Source: Candidatus Woesearchaeota archaeon | GTDB lineage: Archaea; Nanobdellota; Nanobdellia; Woesearchaeales; GCA-2687795 | Direction of reading: 5' to 3' | Assembly: GCA_002687795.1 (NCBI GenBank) | Contig: NZBG01000024.1 | Location: 6,905-70,904 of the forward strand | Length of the DNA stretch: 64,000 bases | Part shown: positions 42,534-50,789 of the stretch, piece after piece | Layout of the letters: the number at the start of each line of letters is the position of its first letter | Numbering within the stretch: position 1 is the first letter of the stretch | The notes under the pieces: model-generated | What the model saw: the letters and a program-made list of their open reading frames with translations, nothing else | The model's database searches: none | What the model was told of the DNA's origin: nothing | Position numbers and translations under genes: made by a program

Positions 42534-45145
42534 TATTCCGTGTTTCCTTCTTCAGAAGGTTTTGGTTCTTCAAATGACTCCTCTTCGAACTCTTCTTCAA
42601 AGTCTTCAGACTCTTTTTCTTCGAAAAACTCTTCTTCTTCAAAAGGTTCCTCATCAAAACCCTCCATCTCTTCAAAGGGTTCTTCTTCAAATTCTTCCTC
42701 CTCGAAAAACTCTTCTTCATCTTCTCCAATTTCTTCCCAGTCATCAAATTCCTCTCCTTCTAGACCTCCTTCCAGTTCATTTATTTCACTATATAAGTCT
42801 TCAATCTGCTCCTCCTGGAACTGGTCATTCAAAGAGCTGCATGCATCATCTCCAACATAATTATCGCTCTCATCAAAGCAGTAATCAGGAGCTGTCCCAT
42901 GATCAACTTCACCCTGGAAGAACTCTTCGTGCAATGCGCTGCATGCGTCATTTCCTATATACTCACCATCCTCATAACAATAATCAGGAGGCCCTCCTTC
43001 TCCTGGCCCTCCTTCACCGCCAGGACCTCCCCTCTCATCATTCCTTCTACTACACTCTTCATCACCAACATATTCCCCACTTTCATCAAAGCAGTATTCA
43101 GGAGCAGTTCCAAATTTTCCTTCGCCTCCATACAACTCTTCTATTATAACTGCGCATTTCAATTCTCCTATAAATCCCATCCCTTCTCCTTCAAAGCATT
43201 CATCAGGTGATGCGCCATACCTCTCTTTCATCATATTATGGCACTCTTCCCAGTTGCTTGCGCCAAGGCTAACACACCCTGGATCAATCCTTTTCATACA
43301 TTCCTCATCACCAACATACCATCCAATTTCATCCAGGCACTCTGGAGGTGAAGGCCCAAATTCACCTTCTTCTCCTTCTTCACCCCAGCCCATTATACCT
43401 GCGCATTCTTCATGGCCAATAAACATATCTCCTTCCACGCACTCATCAGGATGGGCTCCAGCATATTCTACTCCTGTCAGTTGCTTGCAATAATCTCCCC
43501 CTATGTATTGCCCTTCTCTAAAGCATTCTTCTGGGGGCCTTCCCATCATATCCCACATTGCCTCCTCACATGCATGCATTCCAATATACTGTCCATTATC
43601 CATGCATTCCCTTGGCATTGTGTTGGAATCTCCTCCCTCATCACCCCACATGCCTTCACAGTCATCAAATGTTGTTCCCCCAGCTTCAGCGCATTCAGGG
43701 TTTATTGCAGCAATGCATTCTTCATCTCCGATGTAATTATCATTTTCATCAAGGCATTCTGGTGGTGTTGGGCCATATATATCACCCATGATTTCCTCGC
43801 ATTCTTCTTTTGAATAGGCACCAGCTTCTTTGCATTCAGGGGGTAGTATTATTTCCATGCATTCTTCTTCTGTGGTTGCTCCAGCTTCTAGACATTCAGG
43901 AGGCAGCATAATTTCCATCATAATTTCCTTGCATTCTTCTCTTGAATAGGCACCAGCATCTTTGCATTCTTGCGGCAGCATTATGTCCATGCACTCTTGC
44001 TCTCCTATAAAAATGCCGTCTTCATCAAGGCACTGCAGTGGAGTAGGGCCATATATCTCAACCATAATTTCCTCGCACTCCATTGGACCTATAAACTCGC
44101 CATTCTCCATACATTCATCAGGCGGAGACCCATAAATTTCAAACATCAGTTCCTCGCATTCTTCTTGTGTAGTTAGGCCTTCTCTCACGCATTCAGGAGG
44201 CATAAAATCATCAAACATCTCTCTTTCTTTTTCTCTTACATGCTCTGTAAATTCTTTATCTTCAAACCCTTCAGGCATTTCTATTGTATCTAGCTCATCA
44301 CAAGCCCTTTGATTAAATTCAAACTCGCATTCAATTGCTAAAGGGACAGCCTTTTCGCACACTTTTCTATGGCTTTTAACAGGTATCTTGCTGCAATCGC
44401 ACTCTCTTGGATCAATAAAGCATTGTGCCATTCCATCCATAATTCCTTCTTTTGCTTTTTCTTCCCTGTCTTTTAGATCATCCCCTATATATTCATCCAG
44501 CCAGTCAAGGGCATTATCAATATCACATCTTGGCTCTGCTTCCATTAGCTTCCAGTCCTGCAAAGCAAGTTTTTCGCATAAATTCTGGATTTTTGCAGCA
44601 AGCTCAACTGCCATCTTATTTTTATCTGCCTGTGTGCTTTGCGCATCAATCATACTTTTAACTTCATCCCAGTCAGCTGGCATTGATTCTTCCATCTCCT
44701 TTAATATCGCATTAATAGCAGCCATCCTTTCATTTGTTTCGTTTTGTAAATCAGGGCTTGCTTCCTGTTCTATAATTGTAGAAATATTATGTGCTCTTGC
44801 CAAAGCTTTCTTAGTTTCATCTGGTTTATTCTTATCAACCATTAGCTTTGCTTCTGCAACCTTTTCTTCAGTAACCTTTAAGGCAAACTCTGCCTTATCC
44901 TTCCCCTTCTTTAAGGTAAGCCTGACATCATCTATAAACGTGTCAACAACATAAAGTGGGCTGTCAGGAGTTATGCCTGCCTTATTTTCTATGATTTCTT
45001 CCTCAATAAACATTTCCTCGTCTTCAAAATCCTCAAAAGCACTTTCATCAAGAGTAGCCTCTCTGGCAAACATATCATCCTGCGCATAAACAATACCAAT
45101 ACATAGAATTAATATTAATAAGAACCATTTCTCCATTTTTCTCAT
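42533..45145 (-). CDS. Large secreted acidic protein with 17 two-cysteine repeats (DUF5667-like N-terminus)
   Basis: An 870-residue protein with signal peptide MEKWFLLILILCIGIVYAQ. Residues ~50-200 resemble DUF5667 (ITPDSPLYVVDTFIDDVRL, then helical). From about residue 310 to 780 I count 17 units of about 20-35 residues of the form P-x-C-x4-6-[YF]-[IV]-G-x2-3-C, as in PPECLDENDNYIGDEECI. Each has two cysteines, and some have a shorter AGAYSxEEC form. The last ~80 residues are nearly all E, F and D (EEEEFEEEPFEE). The ATG at 45145 has a GAGGTG site 9 bases upstream. It is likely a cell-surface or secreted structural or metal-binding protein, and first gene of a two-gene operon. Confidence 0.75.
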   Translation of the reverse strand: MRKMEKWFLLILILCIGIVYAQDDMFAREATLDESAFEDFEDEEMFIEEEIIENKAGITPDSPLYVVDTFIDDVRLTLKKGKDKAEFALKVTEEKVAEAKLMVDKNKPDETKKALARAHNISTIIEQEASPDLQNETNERMAAINAILKEMEESMPADWDEVKSMIDAQSTQADKNKMAVELAAKIQNLCEKLALQDWKLMEAEPRCDIDNALDWLDEYIGDDLKDREEKAKEGIMDGMAQCFIDPRECDCSKIPVKSHRKVCEKAVPLAIECEFEFNQRACDELDTIEMPEGFEDKEFTEHVREKEREMFDDFMPPECVREGLTTQEECEELMFEIYGSPPDECMENGEFIGPMECEEIMVEIYGPTPLQCLDEDGIFIGEQECMDIMLPQECKDAGAYSREECKEIMMEIMLPPECLEAGATTEEECMEIILPPECKEAGAYSKEECEEIMGDIYGPTPPECLDENDNYIGDEECIAAINPECAEAGGTTFDDCEGMWGDEGGDSNTMPRECMDNGQYIGMHACEEAMWDMMGRPPEECFREGQYIGGDYCKQLTGVEYAGAHPDECVEGDMFIGHEECAGIMGWGEEGEEGEFGPSPPECLDEIGWYVGDEECMKRIDPGCVSLGASNWEECHNMMKERYGASPDECFEGEGMGFIGELKCAVIIEELYGGEGKFGTAPEYCFDESGEYVGDEECSRRNDERGGPGGEGGPGEGGPPDYCYEDGEYIGNDACSALHEEFFQGEVDHGTAPDYCFDESDNYVGDDACSSLNDQFQEEQIEDLYSEINELEGGLEGEEFDDWEEIGEDEEEFFEEEEFEEEPFEEMEGFDEEPFEEEEFFEEKESEDFEEEFEEESFEEPKPSEEGNTE

Positions 45146-45231
45146 TTTTTAACACCTCTTTTTGTAACAATAAATTAGACTTTGCAGTATACTAATATGT
45201 ATACTGGCATATAAATGTTTTTATTAGAAGT

Positions 45232-46941
45232 CTATAAGCCTAATTCAACATCCTGTTCATACTTTTTCCTAAACTTCAAGGCATGCTCAGCCTTCTGCAG
45301 TTCCCTGCCAAGATAGATTGCATGGTCAGTCTTATAAATCTGCCCAACATGAGAAATCTTCAAACCGATATCCAAGGCAGTCTTCCCTTCAAACCTCTCA
45401 AGCTCCTGATTACTCTCTTTATCAACATGGGTAAGCACAATATTATTATCTTTTACCTCAATAACATAATTCCCTCTTGCATCATTGTAATCAATCTTCT
45501 GTTTTCTAAACTTAGCAAGCGTATCCTCAACCTGCTGATAATAATGATTATAGATATGCGCGCTTCCTGAAGTGATAGTAAGAATTCCAGGCTTAACTCC
45601 TATTTCATCAGCAATCCTTTTCTGTATTGCAGCGCATCCATAAGCATTCTCAGGCCAGCCCTGAGTCATGTCATGGCTTCTGAAGAACACAAACAGGTTA
45701 AGCTTTTCATCATGAATCAATGCCTGTAGGAATACAAGGCATGGGCTGCTCTTATGCTTTCTCATCAGCTCATCCTGGGCATGCCATGTAATTGCCACAA
45801 CATTCTTTGACTTAGGGTCTCTCTTAAGAACCTCAATCATATCCTGCAGTTGGTCAATCTCACAGCATTCCTTTCCAAGCTTGTTTTTCTTATAAATTAG
45901 ATTTGCATCTAAATGTGAACCTTGGCCAAACTCAAAATCCTTATACTCCTTAGAACTAACCAACTCCTTGATTTCCTCAGCAGAAGGATAATAATAAGCC
46001 CTCAGCTTATTCCCATAAGTATAAGCCTTGCCTTCAGGCAGTATAGGAGACAAAATCTCTTTCTTATAAGCCTCAATCTTTTCATTTGTTAATGGAACAA
46101 GGAAAGGGTTATATGATAAATCAATGTTCTGCGGGTCATGTATAACAGCAACCATATTATTGATTTCTTTGATCCACCTGTCAGTCTCTGCATTCATAAG
46201 GTTATCCTTTCCATACCTATAGATATTATGTATGATCTCAACCCAGGTTTCAGGAATTGTACTGCAATGCACAACCAAAGGTCCCCCTTCATATTGCATA
46301 GCAACCTTTGACTTTTCATATTCAAAGGTGTATGGCTGCTCAATAAAAGGCTCTTTCCTCTCAAGCATCCTAATCAAGTCGTTTGCTTTCTCAATCTTCT
46401 CCTCAAAGCTTGCATCAGGCATATCCTTATTCAAATCAATAAGCTTTACATTATCTTTAACCTTCATAACCATCTCAGTAGGAATATTCTTATCAATATA
46501 CACAGAATTCTCAAACCCTGGAACCTTTCTGTTTTCATCAATGCCTTTTTCAAAGAAAGCCCTTAATGCATTAGCGCTTGTAAGCTCAACCCCTTCATCA
46601 CTCTTAGCAGTGCCATCTCCGGACTTGGAAGAATACTCCTCACCCAGCATTATGATATATCTTATGTAAGGATTGCCTAAAATATTCCTTAACATCCCTG
46701 TAAGTCCTGATGGTGTGTAAAAGTTAGTGGCAATCGCAAGATTCTCCTTATCAAGCCTGGGAATAACAGCGTCCCTCATAGTCCATAAGAAAGTCACAGC
46801 AACATTAGGCAAATCAGAAGCATTGTTTTTTCCTGATTCCTTAAACAGATGATAAGCAACCCTGTCCTTGACAGCAACAGGCCAGCCAAGACTGCCATCA
46901 CTGCCTTTTAAGACCTTAATATCATCAATATTCAGGCTCAT
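45232..46941 (-). CDS. Thymidylate synthase-like enzyme with an MtrA-like N-terminal domain
   Basis: A 569-residue protein. Residues ~10-170 resemble subunit A of methyl-H4MPT:CoM methyltransferase (NPYIRYIIMLGEEY, EKGIDENRKVPG, KDNVKLIDL). The C-terminal ~200 residues resemble ThyA: KSSPCLVFLQ with the catalytic cysteine at 401, FFRSHDMTQGWPENAYG (the phosphate and substrate loop) and SAHIYNHYYQ. The histidine corresponding to MtrA's cobalamin ligand is not evident. It probably makes dTMP; the N-terminal domain may serve folate or pterin handling. A minus-strand start at 46941 is MSLNIDDIKVLKGSDGSLGWPVAV. A single gene. Confidence 0.75.
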   Translation of the reverse strand: MSLNIDDIKVLKGSDGSLGWPVAVKDRVAYHLFKESGKNNASDLPNVAVTFLWTMRDAVIPRLDKENLAIATNFYTPSGLTGMLRNILGNPYIRYIIMLGEEYSSKSGDGTAKSDEGVELTSANALRAFFEKGIDENRKVPGFENSVYIDKNIPTEMVMKVKDNVKLIDLNKDMPDASFEEKIEKANDLIRMLERKEPFIEQPYTFEYEKSKVAMQYEGGPLVVHCSTIPETWVEIIHNIYRYGKDNLMNAETDRWIKEINNMVAVIHDPQNIDLSYNPFLVPLTNEKIEAYKKEILSPILPEGKAYTYGNKLRAYYYPSAEEIKELVSSKEYKDFEFGQGSHLDANLIYKKNKLGKECCEIDQLQDMIEVLKRDPKSKNVVAITWHAQDELMRKHKSSPCLVFLQALIHDEKLNLFVFFRSHDMTQGWPENAYGCAAIQKRIADEIGVKPGILTITSGSAHIYNHYYQQVEDTLAKFRKQKIDYNDARGNYVIEVKDNNIVLTHVDKESNQELERFEGKTALDIGLKISHVGQIYKTDHAIYLGRELQKAEHALKFRKKYEQDVELGL

Positions 46942-47010
46942 TTTATAATCAGGAAAAATCAGAATTATTTAAATAAAGTTGTGATGGAAAATATATAAAA
47001 TAGAATTGTT

Positions 47011-47502
47011 TTATTCATCCTTATACTTAACCAAAGGAACCAGCTCTTCGCTCAGAACTTCACCGGAAGAGCTGTCAATCTTAACATTCAGTGTGGATAA
47101 GGCGCTGGTGATATATGTAATGTTCCATACCTGTCCTATACCAAGCTTCTGCAGTATAACAATGATCTTTGTAGAATCAACCTTATACTTCTCTGCCCTT
47201 AATTTGTTTGTAATCCCCAATGCTTCCTCAAGGCTTACCTTAACCTTATCAAGCTCAAGCCCAAAAACATCTGTTTCCTCTTTCTTAAAAACCTCCTGTT
47301 CAGGTATTATCTCCATATTATTCTCAGTCAGCTTAAAGGTTGTAATATTATCCTTTTTCTTACTATAATAACCAGCCTGCCATTCTTCTTCTCCCGGGAG
47401 AATCTTAAACAGGTATGAAAGAAAGCTCTCTTTATTCTTCTTTCTCCATTCATTGAACTCAGGGAATTTCTCCAGTTTCTTAGGGATTTCTTCAGGTTTC
47501 AT
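47011..47502 (-). CDS. Hypothetical protein downstream of a PfkB kinase
   Basis: The 163-residue soluble protein begins MKPEEIPKKLEKFPEFNEWRKKNKESFLSYLF. Its C-terminal half alternates strands and a helix, with SLEEALGITNKLRAEKY and WNITYITSALSTLNVKIDSSSGEVLSEELV, a layout reminiscent of PepSY-like domains. I am not sure of this. Its ATG overlaps the end of the PfkB gene by 11 bases, so it belongs to the eS6 operon. Confidence 0.5.
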   Translation of the reverse strand: MKPEEIPKKLEKFPEFNEWRKKNKESFLSYLFKILPGEEEWQAGYYSKKKDNITTFKLTENNMEIIPEQEVFKKEETDVFGLELDKVKVSLEEALGITNKLRAEKYKVDSTKIIVILQKLGIGQVWNITYITSALSTLNVKIDSSSGEVLSEELVPLVKYKDE

Positions 47503-48475
47503 TTAACTTATCAAGCTCCTTTTTCAAATCATGCTCAAGCCTTGCGCCAACCTGCTCCACTACTTTTGCGCCAAAATAAGAGCCTATCTTACCGCATTTT
47601 TCTATATCATAATCTTTGCATAACCCATATAAAAAACCTGCAGCAAAAATATCGCCTGCCCCAGTGGTATCAACAGCATTAGCTTTGAATGCATTTACTT
47701 TATGGGTGTTTCCTTTATGTTTGATAATAGAACCTTTATCTCCCAGCTTTACAACAGCAGTCTCAACCTCTTCAGCTATCTTATGCAGAGCCTCTTCAGG
47801 CTCTAAGCCAGTGAATGTCTTTGCTTCTTCTTCATTAGCAAAAACAATGTCTGTGTAATCTCTTATTATTTTCTTAAAATCTTCAAGGTTCCTTCTTATT
47901 AATGCAGGGTCGCTTAAATCAAGTGAGACCTTAACATTATTCTTTTTAGCAATATCCATTGCATGAATACAGGCTTCTTTAAGAGCAGGGTCTTCTAACA
48001 TATACGCTTCTATATGCAGTATTTTGCTTTCAGCTATCTCCTCTTCCCTGATATGTTCCTTTCTAAGCTCTAAAGCTGCGCCAAGATGTGTTGCAAATGT
48101 TCTCTCGCTGTCATCTGTTATAAAGGTTATAACATGCCCTGTCTTTCTGTTGTTTCTGGTAACATGTGGTATGATTCCATCCTTTACAAGATCATTTTCA
48201 AATGAGTTTCCATGTTCATCATGACCAATAACACCGCAGAATGCAGATTTCCCGCCAAGCTTTGCCAGGCCAACAGCAACATTAACAGCTGAACCACCTG
48301 GAGAGGTTTTGATTACCTTATCCTTGATCCCTTCTGTTAACCTTATCGAATGCTCTTCATTAACAAGGTGCATTTCTCCCTTTTTGAGACTTAAAGCTGC
48401 TAAATTCTCATGCCCAGTTTCAGTAAAAATGTCCATCAAAGGGCTTCCGATTGCATAAATATCATATTTTTTCAT
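47492..48475 (-). CDS. PfkB-family carbohydrate/nucleoside kinase
   Basis: A 327-residue ribokinase-fold enzyme. Conserved features are the GGSAVNVAVGLAKLGGKSAFCG start of the fold, the N-terminal GSPLMDIF strand, NRKTGHVITFITDDSERTF and the C-terminal catalytic VDTTGAGDIFAAGFLYGL anion hole. The subgroup is closest to adenosine/nucleoside and sugar kinases, but substrate-determining loops cannot be assigned. It overlaps the preceding methyltransferase gene by 4 bases and is followed by an overlapping hypothetical gene. Confidence 0.87.
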   Translation of the reverse strand: MKKYDIYAIGSPLMDIFTETGHENLAALSLKKGEMHLVNEEHSIRLTEGIKDKVIKTSPGGSAVNVAVGLAKLGGKSAFCGVIGHDEHGNSFENDLVKDGIIPHVTRNNRKTGHVITFITDDSERTFATHLGAALELRKEHIREEEIAESKILHIEAYMLEDPALKEACIHAMDIAKKNNVKVSLDLSDPALIRRNLEDFKKIIRDYTDIVFANEEEAKTFTGLEPEEALHKIAEEVETAVVKLGDKGSIIKHKGNTHKVNAFKANAVDTTGAGDIFAAGFLYGLCKDYDIEKCGKIGSYFGAKVVEQVGARLEHDLKKELDKLNET

Positions 48476-48990
48476 CTTGAGTACACAACAAACATATTTC
48501 CATTAACCTCGATTATCTTCCTTTTGTCCATGCTTTTGATTAAGGAGTAAGGCCCGGTCAGGATTAGCTTGCCTTTTAGCTCTTTAGCCAGCTTTCTCTC
48601 AAATTTATAGTCCAAACTGCCGGGAAAGCAATATATTATATCAAACTTGCTGATGTCAAGCTCATAAAAGTCTTTGTTAATGAAGTTACAGTTTAGCTTT
48701 AATTCATCTTTAATCTTTAGGCTTGTTTCATAAAGCCCTTTATCAGCCTCTACCCCGGTCGCGTTTGTGAACAGGCTTGCGATTGCAGTAACCCTTCCAT
48801 CGCCTGAGCCTAAGTCAAGGAAATTATTGCAATGCCTTAACCTTAGCTTCTTAAACAGCTCAAACACCTCTTCACATATAGATATTCCCCAGTAACCAGC
48901 TGATGTATCTTTTACAGGAAAACCTCCTTTTTTTAAGAAAGAATCCGTATATTCCCTGTACTTTTGGAAAACAAGAGAAACTTCGTTCAT
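48472..48990 (-). CDS. Class I SAM-dependent methyltransferase
   Basis: A 172-residue protein. Motif I is FLDLGSGDGRVTAIAS and motif II GVEADKGLYETS; a later strand reads FDIIYCFPGS (motif IV position). It lacks a DPPY/NPPY tetrapeptide, so a protein or small-molecule substrate is more likely than an N6-adenine one. It starts directly at the base after the eS6 stop codon and overlaps the PfkB gene, so it is the second gene of that operon. Substrate unknown. Confidence 0.8.
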   Translation of the reverse strand: MNEVSLVFQKYREYTDSFLKKGGFPVKDTSAGYWGISICEEVFELFKKLRLRHCNNFLDLGSGDGRVTAIASLFTNATGVEADKGLYETSLKIKDELKLNCNFINKDFYELDISKFDIIYCFPGSLDYKFERKLAKELKGKLILTGPYSLIKSMDKRKIIEVNGNMFVVYSR

Positions 48991-49557
48991 TTACTTTTTT
49001 TCTTCCTTTTGTTCAGGTTTATTTTCTTCTTTTGGTTCTTCTTGTTTAGGCTCTTCCTTCTTTGGGGTTTCTTCAGGCTTTTGTTCCTTTGGCGCTTCCT
49101 TTGCTTCTGGTTTCTTTTCTTCTTTTTTCTCTTCTTTAGTTTCTTTTTCAGGAGCTTTTTCCTCTTTCTTCTCTCCTTCTTTGCTTCCAAACACATCAGC
49201 CAGCTTCTTACTTCCTGCCTTTACAACATTCAGGTTTATTTGAGAGATATTAGCATGAACCGTGTTCCCGCAAACGGTTTTTCTCTGTTTTATGCCTTTT
49301 TCTTTCTTTTTCAGGCCAACACCGCTAACAGCTAATATCTTTTTCCTTGCTGAGCCTCTTACATCCCTTCTCATAGGAAAGCCTGATGAATCAGAACCAC
49401 CGGTTATTAGCAGTTCATAGCCTGTAAGATTGATTATTTCTCCCTTTATTTTATCGCCTATTGATTTCCCGATAAATGTCTTGCTATCAGGCTCGTTTAT
49501 GACTGTTTGATAGCTTTTACCGGTTTTCTCTGATATTGTAAGCTTGAAATCTACCAT
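48991..49557 (-). CDS. rps6e: Ribosomal protein eS6 with a long charged C-terminal tail
   Basis: The small-subunit protein S6e. The first ~125 residues are normal: MVDFKLTISEKTGKSYQ, GDKIKGEIINLTGYELLITGGSDSSGFPMRRDVRG and QRKTVCGNTVHANISQINL. Residues ~125-188 are a tail of almost only E, K and P (with runs such as KEEKKPEAKEAPKE), which most archaeal S6e lack. It could be a flexible, surface-exposed rRNA or partner contact. It is the first gene of an operon with a methyltransferase, PfkB kinase and hypothetical protein. Confidence 0.92.
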   Translation of the reverse strand: MVDFKLTISEKTGKSYQTVINEPDSKTFIGKSIGDKIKGEIINLTGYELLITGGSDSSGFPMRRDVRGSARKKILAVSGVGLKKKEKGIKQRKTVCGNTVHANISQINLNVVKAGSKKLADVFGSKEGEKKEEKAPEKETKEEKKEEKKPEAKEAPKEQKPEETPKKEEPKQEEPKEENKPEQKEEKK

Positions 49558-49608
49558 TGTATATCACCATACATAGAAATTGAATGTTCATTTAAATAGT
49601 TTTGGGAT

Positions 49609-49932
49609 TTACCACCATTTGAGCAGGGTATCAGGCTTGCATGTTTTAACCTGTTTATTGAAGAATGGGTAAATCCTGCAGTTATCAGGCCTTAGCTTAT
49701 AGATCCCGCACAAGTACTTGTCACCCTTATTATAAGAAAAGATGCATCTATTGTTCACCCTTTTCATGCTGTCTTTTATAACAGAATCAGGCTCCATGGG
49801 ATCTTCTACAAGAAAGGATTCTTTCTTATGCCCTGCTTTCTCTATCCTTTTGATATCGTCCTTGGAAACCTTGACAATCAGCTTGCAGCATTCACCGCAG
49901 TGCTTGCATTTGAAGCTTCTTTTGGTTGGCAT
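49609..49932 (-). CDS. YkgJ-type cysteine cluster protein
   Basis: A 107-residue protein with the family's CKHCGECCKL start and a C-terminal NRCIFSYNKGDKYLCGIYKLRPDNCRIYPF block; eight or so cysteines in the CxxCxxCC, C, C, C order bind Zn or Fe-S. The family is called a zinc- or iron-chelating domain (COG0727) with unknown role. It is located between eS6 and a slipin gene but has a separate start and no overlap. Confidence 0.85.
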   Translation of the reverse strand: MPTKRSFKCKHCGECCKLIVKVSKDDIKRIEKAGHKKESFLVEDPMEPDSVIKDSMKRVNNRCIFSYNKGDKYLCGIYKLRPDNCRIYPFFNKQVKTCKPDTLLKWW

Positions 49933-49988
49933 GAGAAATAACTTAGCATAATTAATATTTAAGTTAATCGGATTTTAGAATTATAAGC

Positions 49989-50747
49989 CTATTTCTTTGT
50001 CATGCTTTTAATATATTCCAATAGTTCCATAGGCACAGGCATTATAATGGTGCTGTTCTTCTCTGATGAGATATCGCTCATTGTCTGGAACAATCTTAAC
50101 TGTAAAGCTGCTGGTTCTGATCCAATAGTTTTACCTGCATCTGCAAGCTTTTGAGCAGCCTGCTGCTCTCCTGTTGCGAGAATAATCCTTGCTCTTCTAT
50201 CTCTTTCAGATTCCGCCTGATGAGCCATAGCCCTTTTCATAGTCTCTGGCAGCTCGATATCCTTAATCTCTATCTTCTTAACCTTGATACCCCAGGGATC
50301 AGTATCCTTATCAACAATAGTCTGTATCTTACTGGAGATATCTTCTCTCTTCTGCAGGATTTCATCAAGCTCAAACTCGCCAACAATATTTCTCATAGTT
50401 GTCTGAGCTAACTGGCTAACTGCATAGCCAAAATGCTCAACCTCAATAACAGCCTTCTCAGCAAACTCCACCTTATAATAAAGCACTGCATTAACCTTTA
50501 GGCTCACATTATCCTTAGAAACGCATTCCTGACTTGGCACATCAACAGCCTTAATCCTCATATCAATCCTGTCCCAGGTCTGGATTACCGGAATAACAAT
50601 CTTCAGCCCTGGCTTAAGGACGCCAGAAAACTTGCCTAATGTAAAAAGAACGCCCCTTTCATACTGCTTAACAATCTTTAGGCTTGCTAATATGATTAGA
50701 ACAATAGCAACAAGAATTGTATACCATAGGTTGGCAAAAAGAATCAT
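49989..50747 (-). CDS. SPFH/slipin (stomatin-like) membrane protein
   Basis: A 252-residue protein: one N-terminal membrane helix (FANLWYTILVAIVLIILASLKIV), then the SPFH domain with YERGVLFTLGKFSGVLKPGLKIVIP, MRIKAVDVPSQECVSKDNVSLKVNAVLYYKV and TTMRNIVGEFELDEILQKREDIS. A coiled-coil C-terminus follows (AESERDRRARIILATGEQQAAQKLADAG). These proteins scaffold membrane microdomains. The usual partner NfeD protease is not adjacent. Single gene. Confidence 0.9.
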   Translation of the reverse strand: MILFANLWYTILVAIVLIILASLKIVKQYERGVLFTLGKFSGVLKPGLKIVIPVIQTWDRIDMRIKAVDVPSQECVSKDNVSLKVNAVLYYKVEFAEKAVIEVEHFGYAVSQLAQTTMRNIVGEFELDEILQKREDISSKIQTIVDKDTDPWGIKVKKIEIKDIELPETMKRAMAHQAESERDRRARIILATGEQQAAQKLADAGKTIGSEPAALQLRLFQTMSDISSEKNSTIIMPVPMELLEYIKSMTKK

Positions 50748-50789
50748 TTTAGAAAAGGTAAGGCAAGGTTGTTAATATAATTTATGTTT

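Noticed and set aside
42540..43813. Several long open frames on the plus strand, rich in Ser, Pro and His
   Set aside because: They are antisense shadows of the acidic, repeat-rich 870-residue gene; GAA/GAG/TTC-rich coding gives Ser/Phe-rich readings on the other strand. They have no RBS or TATA box.
48964..49335. Open frame with a Phe/Leu-rich product resembling a membrane protein
   Set aside because: It is the reverse of the E/K-rich tail of eS6; AAG/GAA codons read as CTT/TTC. Not a gene.
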